Of a stretch of 64,000 nucleotides of DNA, positions 60,801 through 64,000 are shown piece after piece. The stretch is from positions 36,584,802 to 36,648,801 of the forward strand of contig NC_088717.1 in NCBI RefSeq assembly GCF_963576615.1, read 5' to 3'. Below the pieces are notes generated by a model, which worked only from the letters and a program-made list of their open reading frames with translations, made no database searches and was not told the origin of the DNA. The translations under genes were made by a program, and so were the position numbers. Source of the DNA: Watersipora subatra (lineage: Eukaryota > Bryozoa > Gymnolaemata > Cheilostomatida > Watersiporidae). Each line of letters opens with the position of its first letter. The first letter of the stretch is position 1.

Positions 60801-62932
60801 TGGATTTGAGCTTGAAACCAGCTTGAGCCACTACACTGAGCAGCCGCAATGCTATACAATAAAATAATTGTGCACATGCTTATTACACCTGCCAATTCTG
60901 ATTGGCACCTTTAATTACAATCCATATTTCACGCTTCAACTATTCACTAGAAAAAAATACATGCCCAGACTTTGTCAACATGCTATAAATATATGTAAAT
61001 ACAGCATAAACTTAATCAAACTTATAGTACACACAGAAATAAACTAACACCTTCATTTAAAAATTAAATGGTGTCCGTTGTGTGTGTCGATAAAAAATAA
61101 ATTGGCTATACAAAAATGACTTGTGTAATGCCTGGCAATCAAATAGTGAAATTATAAATATAATAGTCAAAGAATGCACGACAGAGTTGATTGTAAAGTA
61201 AACATTATTTGCTAACTCAAGAAGTTAGCACACTGTTAATTCAGCTCGCAATAATATGTGTGATGAAGTAGTTCTAAAAATGCAACCACAATTTTCTTAT
61301 TTATTCTGCACCATACATGTATATCTTTATTTGAAGGACTATCAATATATTTACTAAGTATGGTTGTATGATGAGCTACTAATATGCTATACTGAACACT
61401 TTCATCTGATTAACTATAAGTTTGCTATACTAGGTGCTGTTGTATGTTGAGTTATAATTATATTGTGATCAAATATGTAGTTTAAAAGATTTTAGTTAAA
61501 CTTGCAACATTTGGTTGTTTGCTAAATTTTGATATACTTCGCTACAAATTACATTTTGAGAAACTTTGTTATCTCTTTGGTGATTGTATATCTAGCTAGT
61601 TTGTACCAATTTTATTTATGTTTATATAATGTGAAGTTTTAAATATCTACTGAAAGTTTTGTTAGTTTAACCTTCTATTCAATTTATTCACGTTATTTTC
61701 ATTTTAAAAGAACAATGAGAAACGATACATTTTGTATGATGTACGTATATACCTACTTATCTAGTATTGACACGCGTTCAATAAGGAATGTCAACAAATG
61801 TAACTGTGTGACTAAAATAGCAGCAGTGTACCAAGTGACTACAATATTTACAGGGTAGCAAAAAGGGAAAGTAGAACATGTAGAAGCACTGGCTAGAAAG
61901 TGTAGGAATGTTAACATTCTAGATCACATTGGAGCAGCTATCGTAAAGATAGGAAGAACATTGACTCCACGATCTTATGATTTCGGTCATTCAATTTTGT
62001 AAAGACAGTTTGAGATTTTAAACTTTCACTCAAGCCTTGAATTGTTTGCAAGCACATAACTCAAAGATCGGTTGATCAAACAGAGTTCTACTATAGCAAC
62101 ACTAATGTGCTGTATCCAATAATAGCGTAGTTCCTGTTTGTGGCAGATTCCGAAATAATATGCCAGCTGCTCATAGCGCATATTAATACAAGTTTCCTAA
62201 ACAGCAAGAAAGACCAATGTGCAAGTCTAAAATTTGCAAGGTAGTACTAGTAGGGGAACCAACGTGACAACATAAACATCACCTTTCTCATCTTGGTCTC
62301 ATTAGAGTCACTCTTGTAAAGGAGCAGGCAAAACGTATAAATGGGTTGAAACTTATAGGGGGTAAGAAGATCTTGGGCTATAGAAGCGGTTTAATAACCA
62401 AACAAAGTAACAGAAAAACACAAAGGATAGTAACCAAGGTATAGAAACAAACATGTAAATCTTTATAACTCTTATCGAAAACATCATTCACATTTCCTGA
62501 TCCAGAAGACTACATGGAGGAGACTACTCCATGTAGTCTTGTGGATCAGGCGGGTAGTAGGTGCGGAAGAACACCCATGAGAAGCAGTCAGATTAGTGTC
62601 ATACAGTTTACCAATAAATTTAAATATTTAAACCCAATAAAGACAAGTTGAAAACCCAATTTTATTTAGATAATGGCGAGTACGTTAGTTCAAAATATTT
62701 CACAGGTGTAACTCATAAAAAGGCTCACTTCATAAAACTCACTTCGGCATGGAACCTAAAGGTCATAGGTATCAGGCACTGAGTAAACGGAAAGAGCCTA
62801 GTAATAAATAGATCATGAACATCCTACCTTCACTGATACATTTGAAGATGATAGAACAGAGCTAACACAGGTGATCATTGTCTTGAGGTAAAGGTCATCA
62901 GAAATATGCGGTCCGATGACATCCACAAATGC
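30386..62932 (-). CDS. Inositol 1,4,5-trisphosphate receptor-like Ca2+ channel, C-terminal 1,167 aa (5' part outside window)
   Basis: Intracellular Ca2+-release channel family, expected in the ER membrane. Twenty-four exons join in phase from 62932 down to the TGA at 30386. Residues about 463-560 form the RIH-associated region (NYLREQPDNIKSFNLVGETA). The membrane domain runs from about 738 to 1020: segments near 739-760, 803-829, 876-902, 921-946 and 1003-1022, and FGIIVDTFSELRD closes the pore helix S6. CFVC (1041-1044) with His1061 and His1066 is the conserved zinc-binding tail. The tail ends in a short charged, probably coiled-coil stretch. Oddity: where the family has GGGxGD, this protein has HRGIILSTLE (969-978), and the S5-pore loop is only about 20 residues. 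It is closer to IP3 receptors than to ryanodine receptors in exon 14-15 sequence, but the tail wording (YDFEHH, QWAYLFFFIHL) is unlike vertebrate ITPR1-3. The N-terminal ligand-binding domain is not visible, so IP3 binding cannot be judged. Confidence 0.9.
30548..31885. other. Last intron of the IP3R-like gene
   Basis: AT-rich, with a short run of TTACATGTAGGTG(A/T)A-like repeats at about 30670-30750. Nothing else recognised. Confidence 0.6.
31886..32059 (-). CDS. IP3R-like exon 23: zinc-binding tail, second half
   Basis: 58 codons, phase 0 at both ends (acceptor GCTGTGTAG, donor GAG|GTATGC). It encodes GFEKHIKKEHYQWAYLFFFI and the FFPLNRAMSLE motif. His1061 and His1066 pair with the CxxC of the previous exon. 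RAMSL is also found near the C-terminus of vertebrate IP3 receptors. Confidence 0.95.
32150..32250. repeat. TA-rich microsatellite
   Basis: Interrupted TATATA tract in the intron between exons 22 and 23. Confidence 0.9.
32521..32700 (+). repeat. tRNA-related SINE fragment
   Basis: GTGGTCAAGTGGTGGTAGAG resembles an A box region and GGTGCAAGTTCTAGATCC a B box, about 50 bases apart, on the plus strand (antisense to the host gene). Flanked by CTATTATTATTATAAATGG, as in other copies. Confidence 0.65.
33235..33316 (-). CDS. IP3R-like exon 22: CxxC of the zinc-binding tail
   Basis: 82 bp, acceptor TTATTGCAG, donor GGG|GTACGT. It encodes KWQIDQDMRNACFVCSRESY then DFEHHPG. CFVC corresponds to the CFIC pair of IP3 and ryanodine receptors. 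Confidence 0.95.
33580..33699 (+). repeat. Short tandem repeat, about 25-bp unit, five imperfect copies
   Basis: Variants of TTTTGGGCTATATCACAACA repeat between exons 21 and 22 of the IP3R-like gene. Confidence 0.85.
33889..34040 (-). CDS. IP3R-like exon 21: pore-lining helix S6
   Basis: 152 bp, acceptor CGTGTCAG, donor AG|GTTTGT. It encodes the loop after the pore and then FALDFTFFIIITTIGLNIIF, GIIVDTFSELRD. The last motif is the family signature at the cytosolic end of S6 (compare IDTF.DLR in IP3 receptors and DAFGELRD in ryanodine receptors). Confidence 0.97.
34642..35105. mobile_element. hAT-type non-autonomous element (464 bp)
   Basis: Left end TAGTGCTGGGCAC and right end GTGCCCAGCACTA are exact inverted repeats. 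The flanks GATCACTC (34634-34641) and AATCACTC (35106-35113) form an 8-bp duplication with one mismatch. An internal block (GGCCATGAAGTACTTGTGCC) repeats near the right end as GGCCAAGAGGTACTCGTGCC. It sits in the intron between exons 20 and 21. Confidence 0.85.
35906..35965 (+). repeat. 29-bp direct duplication
   Basis: TCCTACTTCATAGCTGTATG with AAATCGTAG occurs twice back to back. Confidence 0.9.
36153..36328 (-). CDS. IP3R-like exon 20: S5 helix and pore segment
   Basis: 176 bp, acceptor GATTTCACAG, donor GAG|GTAAGT. It encodes GQSLLWVFILGLVFLYIYAL (S5), a short luminal loop RDLHDQDIGMYCTNMYE, then CFVTIVHRGIILSTLE. The alignment anchor CFVT corresponds to CIVTV in vertebrate IP3 receptors. 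The next dozen residues should hold GGGVGD but do not. Confidence 0.95.
36374..37068. mobile_element. piggyBac-like non-autonomous element (695 bp)
   Basis: TTAA at 36370-36373 and 37069-37072 flank termini CCCTTTTGCAGGGG (left) and CTAGTCAAAGGG (right, whose reverse complement starts CCCTTTGAC). TTAA duplication plus CCCTTT ends are typical of piggyBac-type elements. No transposase is encoded. The left end lies only 45 bp from the splice acceptor side of exon 20. Confidence 0.75.
37071..37108. other. Hairpin next to the piggyBac-like element
   Basis: AACTCATACTTC and GAAGTATGAGTT are exact inverted repeats separated by about 14 bases, directly outside the TTAA. Confidence 0.85.
37836..37959 (-). 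CDS. IP3R-like exon 19: membrane segments S3-S4 region
   Basis: 124 bp, acceptor TTTTTTTTCAG, donor AATG|GTAAGA. It encodes LFLTFSILGTVYYGYFFAFH followed by the S4-S5 linker NNNQLLKRVMMAITRN. The linker corresponds to ETLLNVIKSVTRNG of vertebrate IP3 receptors. Confidence 0.95.
38203..38299 (-). CDS. IP3R-like exon 18: charged loop and start of next membrane segment
   Basis: 97 bp. The acceptor is AACGCAG before an A that completes Arg from exon 17. It encodes PSKKEETERDEDDEPESHLQ and then VQFFSSKTLYYL. I chose the donor TTG|GTAATT at 38202. An earlier GTACAA at 38238 would also keep the frame but drops the aromatic stretch that reads smoothly into LFLTFSILG of exon 19. Confidence 0.8.
38570..38660 (-). 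repeat. tRNA-related SINE fragment
   Basis: On the minus strand TGGTTAGACAATGTAGTG (A-box-like) and AAAGTTCAATCCC (B-box-like) are about 50 bases apart. Confidence 0.6.
38852..39533 (-). repeat. Minisatellite, 19-bp unit, about 36 copies
   Basis: The unit is CAGTACACAGAAATAAACG with variants (ACATAG, ATGAAC). Because 19 is not a multiple of 3 and no frame of the unit contains a stop on the minus strand, three overlapping open frames of 237-259 codons run through it; they are not genes. It abuts a family R head block at 39534-39645, and the unit resembles TACACACAGAAATAAACTAA inside another family R copy near 61030. It lies in the intron between exons 17 and 18. Confidence 0.97.
39534..39845 (-). 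repeat. Family R head block followed by TA microsatellites
   Basis: TTATTACTCGTGCAACGCTG then GGCATTCACCTAGC leads into about 56 bp of pure AT (39649-39706). A second AT run lies at 39811-39842. Confidence 0.85.
40143..40620 (+). repeat. Family R repeat, plus-oriented, reference full copy
   Basis: Order seen: head CAGAATGCCCGGAGTTGCAC-GGGTAACAAA; TTTACCCAATGATTTTGAG; CTTATAATAGTGCC; a tRNA-like part with GGTGTAATGGAAAGCAC (A-box-like) and TTTCCGAGTTCAGTTCC (B-box-like); tail CGCTATAACTGGACACACAA with GACAGACAAACAC and TATATAAAG. About 480 bp, in the intron between exons 17 and 18. Confidence 0.8.
41060..41260 (-). repeat. tRNA-related SINE fragment
   Basis: ACTATAATAAGAGAGTCCATC at the left, then CATGCCAACCACTGCACCACTTG, the inverse of an A-box-like head, and AGAATAATTGTGCACATAGC, which recurs next to other copies. 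Confidence 0.55.
41409..41597 (-). CDS. IP3R-like exon 17: second membrane segment
   Basis: 189 bp, acceptor TTTGTAG, donor CAG|GTGAGC after TTTTTC. It encodes ARPRYRSELNGFPPMIGGIT and LEALITYVLGGIHNVLSLCI then VISFFLSNHPKFPT. It ends phase 2. Confidence 0.95.
42380..42517 (-). CDS. IP3R-like exon 16: first membrane segment
   Basis: 138 bp, acceptor TTATTGTAG, donor ACTGC|GTAAGT. It encodes FWLDMAIILITFLIAVLILA, then a luminal TWIDPAEIEAPGEMLYMYND with the sequon NST. Confidence 0.95.
42841..43010 (-). CDS. IP3R-like exon 15: pre-membrane linker
   Basis: 170 bp, acceptor CTTGCAG, donor GCGG|GTGAGT. It encodes TVLREEIKDRFNYEVDRSSP then KLREFLDWSKAIMEDIKYQK. It matches in order the segment before S1 of IP3 receptors (..DFFLRSEDLFNEMNWQKKL in vertebrates). 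Confidence 0.95.
43931..44076 (-). CDS. IP3R-like exon 14
   Basis: 146 bp, acceptor TTGTCTCTAG, donor AGG|GTGAGC. It encodes MRKRVDSCWTEKPGFLETAW then MSIEVLKDDQLQKTYFHV. The last part corresponds to the IEIVR.D....I.FPVP strand of IP3 receptors. Confidence 0.93.
44209..44425 (+). repeat. SINE B-family copy
   Basis: GTACTCTGGCAGTCTAGTGC, AGAGATCATCATGAGC and a tRNA-like GACAACCTGGGTTTGATTACC, followed by GACAGACGGACAAACACTGC. Confidence 0.7.
44425..45075 (+). repeat. Family R repeat with internal 66-bp tandem expansion
   Basis: Head TGAATGCCCAGCGTTGCACG-GGTAATAAAA and TACCCAATGAATTTAAC; tail CAATCGCTATAACTTGACAC and AGACAAACACTGAGATC. Confidence 0.8.
44686..44945 (+). repeat. Tandem repeat, 66-bp unit, four copies
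   Basis: AATATCATGACAACCATTCA starts each unit and GGTTTAATCGCTG ends it. The length is a multiple of three, which yields a spurious repetitive open frame on the plus strand. Confidence 0.95.
45261..45480 (+). repeat. SINE B-family copy (empty-site reference)
   Basis: AGTAACCTGGCAGTTTTGTG, AAAGATCGTCAAGTGAGTTG, GAATAAGTATGTGCATAATT, then GTGAGTTCGAATCC (B-box-like) and TGTATGATGCAATCTTTTTT. It gives the uninterrupted form of the copy split at 16874. Confidence 0.75.
45873..46047 (-). CDS. IP3R-like exon 13
   Basis: 175 bp, acceptor GATACTACAG, donor AAGG|GTCAGT. It encodes EVMDTLDLDTIQDVVLSLYD then HYEKITQVAFGYYHLLRRYE. This is the helical region between the RIH-associated domain and the membrane part. 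Confidence 0.92.
46100..48752. other. Long intron between exons 12 and 13
   Basis: Contains two local duplications: about 47100-47290 (ACTTATTATCTGATATATG with CTGGAGTTTTCTCC, unit about 120 bp, two copies) and 47698-47840 (ATGCCCTGGGACACTCTTCG, unit about 71 bp, two copies). Otherwise AT-rich and unrecognised. Confidence 0.7.
48753..48935 (-). CDS. IP3R-like exon 12: RIH-associated domain, second half
   Basis: 183 bp, phase 0 both ends, acceptor GTACAACAG, donor AAG|GTAAGA. It encodes GNPFNQSVVFDNKVIDQVNY then ILRNKQYKNCEFEQVLDLQS. Confidence 0.95.
49909..50058 (-). CDS. IP3R-like exon 11: RIH-associated domain, first half
   Basis: 150 bp, phase 0 both ends, acceptor TGTTTACAG, donor TCG|GTAAGT. 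It encodes NYLREQPDNIKSFNLVGETA and FSTLTEFCS, matching the QNYLR.Q...K..NLV.ET..FL pattern of the RIH-associated domain. Confidence 0.97.
50185..50503 (+). repeat. Family R repeat, plus-oriented
   Basis: Head CGTGCTACCCAGCATTGCCC-GGGTAATAAAA; CAGCTTATAAACAATG; tRNA-like GGCCTAATTGGTACGGCG; tail GCAGACAGATATACTTTGAG then TATATATA. Confidence 0.75.
51089..51229 (-). CDS. IP3R-like exon 10
   Basis: 141 bp, phase 0 both ends, acceptor TAACTGCAG, donor CAG|GTAAAT. Acidic start VLDNDEIAEIAEMASEEMSI then ELVLKVLGLMCDGQNSQLQ, leading into the RIH-associated domain. Confidence 0.95.
51290..51620. repeat. Degenerate simple repeat rich in ACAGTTGA
   Basis: Variants of TGACAGTTGA/TAACAGT(G/T)AC recur at irregular spacing in the intron between exons 9 and 10. 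No clear unit length. Confidence 0.5.
51621..52744. other. Intron between exons 9 and 10, nothing recognised
   Basis: AT-rich unique-looking sequence without supported features. Confidence 0.5.
52745..52900 (-). CDS. IP3R-like exon 9: basic, low-complexity linker
   Basis: 156 bp, phase 0 both ends, acceptor CTGGTTACAG, donor TCG|GTAAAG. It encodes RNSKLRSSRLSLNGSIGNLP and a Lys-rich stretch (PDKKKNGKKSQ). Probably a disordered regulatory linker with Ser in basic context. Confidence 0.9.
53529..53672 (-). CDS. IP3R-like exon 8: Gly/Arg/Ser-rich linker
   Basis: 144 bp, phase 0 both ends, acceptor CTCGTCACAG, donor AAC|GTATGT. It encodes GSMFGSRMGSTRLSRGSRMG, a repeat of (M)GS-R-(M/L) units, predicted disordered. 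Exons 8 and 9 are both symmetric, so either could be skipped without frame loss. Confidence 0.9.
54293..54820 (-). repeat. Family R repeat, minus-oriented, full copy
   Basis: Plus-strand order: TATATATATATCTCAGTGG, CATTCATGTGTCCAGTCATA, an inverse B-box-like GGAATCGTACTCGGAACC, TTACTCAAATTCATTGGG, then TTATTACCCGTGCAATGCTG and GGCATTCAGC. Confidence 0.8.
54958..55158 (-). CDS. IP3R-like exon 7
   Basis: 201 bp, phase 0 both ends, acceptor CTGTCACAG, donor GTG|GTGAGC. It encodes VQQSLVDYFYGTREEKFFFA then a long charged helix (KVEEAVEMAKSLKKAMVTA). The start corresponds to the segment with SEKFF in vertebrate IP3 receptors. Confidence 0.95.
55422..55572 (-). CDS. IP3R-like exon 6
   Basis: 151 bp, acceptor TTTGACAG, donor CAA|GTAGGT. 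It encodes QLQVIADVQRVLEDHHAILK, then EILSFMAAMLYGGNTQ. The ending matches the conserved LxFLxxMLxGGN motif of IP3 receptors. Confidence 0.95.
55573..57413. other. Intron with a large inverted repeat (56700-57340)
   Basis: The arms are about 56700-56850 and 57175-57340. GATCTGATTGCCAGGAAG near 56771 pairs with the inverse of CTGGCAGTCAGATTACC near 57248, and AATGCTCAGAAGAAAAAG with CTTTTTCTTCTGAGTATTTT. The arm sequence also resembles the inside of the pogo-like element near 17090-17230. It may be a fold-back derivative of the same family. Confidence 0.6.
57414..57566 (-). CDS. IP3R-like exon 5
   Basis: 153 bp, acceptor TTGGTTACAG, donor ACG|GTACTC. It encodes VSASLRLTNERDRLAQNDLD and IKCFQLLRGLIHNEIIKLPS. 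The LLRGLIHN stretch is a conserved helical repeat in the family. Confidence 0.95.
57643..57690. repeat. TGTC microsatellite
   Basis: TGTCTGTCTGTCTGTC, interrupted, in the short intron between exons 4 and 5. Confidence 0.9.
57834..57969 (-). CDS. IP3R-like exon 4
   Basis: 136 bp, acceptor TGATTTTAG, donor TGGC|GTAAGT. It encodes YTEVGGNEELPLGREFQDHM and HKYALTVKLIDQL. Confidence 0.92.
58117..58246 (-). CDS. IP3R-like exon 3
   Basis: 130 bp, acceptor TACATTGTAG, donor AAAG|GTTAGT. It encodes KYVAEFSEEEELNDQLNVFA and YVYGGKNDIKTQTGFDSS, ending phase 1. Confidence 0.92.
58700..58780. repeat. 16-bp tandem repeat, four copies
   Basis: AACATTAACAAATGCT repeated with one A-to-C-type variant in the last copy. 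Confidence 0.9.
58897..59065 (+). repeat. SINE B-family copy
   Basis: GTACCCTGACTGTCTAGTAT, AGAGATCGTCAGGAGTG, then tRNA-like TTGATTGGCACAGG and CTGTCACAAGTATGAC. Confidence 0.65.
59200..59268 (-). CDS. IP3R-like exon 2 in window
   Basis: 69 bp, phase 0 both ends, acceptor ATGCTGATAG, donor AAG|GTCAGC. It encodes VMEEFQEKYGASGAQAASSD and ARK. Short and symmetric, so possibly an alternative exon; support is phase plus splice sites. Confidence 0.75.
59973..61143 (-). repeat. Three family R copies head to tail
   Basis: Copy boundaries at about 59973-60343, 60346-60720 and 60726-61143, each opening on the plus strand with a TATATATA tail, then (C/G)TCCAGTTA(T/C)A-like sequence, and closing with a (T)GCAA(T/C)(G/A)CC(G/A)GG head. 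The last includes TACACACAGAAATAAACTAA at about 61028. Confidence 0.75.
61144..62827. other. Intron between exons 1 and 2 in window
   Basis: AT-rich. An inverted repeat occurs near 62495-62555 (GAAGACTACATGGAGGAGAC and ACTCCATGTAGTCTTGTGG). Otherwise unrecognised. Confidence 0.6.
62828..62932 (-). CDS. IP3R-like exon 1 in window (first visible)
   Basis: 105 bp, phase 0 both ends, acceptor TTTTTCAG, donor AAG|GTAGGA. It encodes AFVDVIGPHISDDLYLKTMI then TCVSSVLSSSNVSVK. Upstream exons must lie beyond position 64000; none was found between 62933 and 64000. Confidence 0.85.
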
Positions 62933-63280
62933 CTGAAAAACGTGTCAGGTGTACATAAGAAAATATTGGTATAGATAAATAAATATCAAATGTACTATCA
63001 CCAGTCAATGCTGTTCAGAGCAAACTAGTCTACTAAACGGAATAGAAATAGTCAAGTAAATTACACATATTGGAAGAAAAAGCTCTTTTTGCATAACATT
63101 GCTCTATAGTGTGGATTGGTAAGGTGTTAGTGTCTTGTATAAAGTTTAGTGGTTTTTCTTGTAAAAGTAGAAATATAATGAATGCTCAAGCAGATTGGAG
63201 ATGTAATTTGAGAATTTTAAACAGCAAATACATGTATCTAAAACACATTTAGCTCCTCAGTAATAAGTTATTTGCTAATC

Positions 63281-64000
63281 TATATATATATGTAAATATC
63301 AGCTTTCGTCTCTTTGTTTTTTTTAATTAAACCTTGCGCTAGTTAGAGCAATTAAAATCTAGCAAAGAAAAATCAAGAGGGAGCTAGATTTGATCTCAGG
63401 ACCTTTAGCTCTAGAGGCGACGATTTAAACCAACAAGCTACAGAAGATACAATTGACTCACTGGGCTAATGGCCATTAAATTGGTTAGAATACACACGCA
63501 TAAAGCGCTTTTTTGGGCTTAATAACTAGCACTTTTGACCCTTACGCGCAACAATTGTTAAATTGGCCTGAAAAATTTGTAAAGTTTTAGTAAAGATCTA
63601 GCTTTTTGGGTAAGTTACTCAAACTAATTGGGAAAATTTTTCTATTACTTTTGCAATGTCAGGCATTTGTCTAAAATATACCGTATATAAATCTCAGTGT
63701 TTGTCTGTCATCTGATGTTCGCATGTCCAGTTATAGCGCTAAGGTTTTAGGGGCGAAAAATGTAATTGGCACTAGATTTGAACTCGGAACCTTCAAGTCT
63801 GCAGACAGGCGAGCCAACCCACTAGACCAATGAGCTGCATTACTACTGTACAAAGGAATAATTGTGCCCATAACTAACACACTTGCTAACCATTAACGGT
63901 AATTGGTCAAAATATCTATGGTTCGAACTTGAACTTATTTACTAAAAAATTTTTTTACTGCAACAAAAATACGAGCGAAGGTTTCCCCAAAATGCTATAA
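63281..64000 (-). repeat. Two family R copies, the second cut by the window edge
   Basis: First copy 63281-63672, ending CTATTACTTTTGCAATGTCA then GGCATTTGTC. Second copy from about 63676 with ATAAATCTCAGTGTTTGTCT, GCATGTCCAGTTATAGCG and the inverse B-box-like TTTGAACTCGGAACC. Confidence 0.75.

Overview
The window is nuclear DNA from an animal. It is AT-rich, with many short coding exons bounded by GT/AG introns, dense interspersed and tandem repeats, and a gene for heparan sulfate modification, which is a metazoan trait. The mix of tRNA-derived SINE-like repeats, hAT, pogo-like and piggyBac-like elements, Copia and non-LTR debris suggests an invertebrate. A lophotrochozoan is my guess, but the sequence alone cannot place it. 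I see no bacterial-style genes, no rRNA or tRNA gene, and no CRISPR array.

Layout. Positions 1-12.8 kb are a transposon graveyard. It holds a hAT element on the minus strand (left end outside the window), two copies of a hAT-type MITE with readable 8-bp target duplications, a decayed second hAT transposase, a Copia 3' end with its LTR, a 158-bp tandem repeat, and a non-LTR retrotransposon tail split by a MITE. Positions 13.8-27.8 kb carry a heparan sulfate 6-O-sulfotransferase gene on the plus strand. Its six coding exons join in phase to give 365 codons and a stop. Its introns hold a 20-bp minisatellite, a SINE split by a pogo-like element, and several dispersed repeats. Positions 30.4-62.9 kb carry the 3' part of an inositol 1,4,5-trisphosphate receptor-like calcium channel gene on the minus strand. 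Its 24 coding exons join in phase to give 1,167 residues and a stop; the 5' part lies beyond the right edge. The two genes are convergent, with their stops about 2.6 kb apart.

The channel gene is the most interesting protein. It keeps the RIH-associated region, the membrane domain and the C-terminal CxxC...HxxxxH zinc-binding motif of this family. The pore segment reads HRGIILSTLE where IP3 and ryanodine receptors normally carry a GGGxGD selectivity filter, and the luminal loop before it is very short. It looks like a divergent paralogue rather than an ordinary IP3 receptor.

Among the repeats, one family stands out. Its head block carries a GCACGGGTAATAAA-like sequence, its middle is often tRNA-like, and its tail resembles GACAAACACTGAG followed by TA repeats. 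It occurs in roughly a dozen places. One copy appears to have seeded a 680-bp, 19-bp-unit minisatellite that holds three overlapping but meaningless long reading frames.
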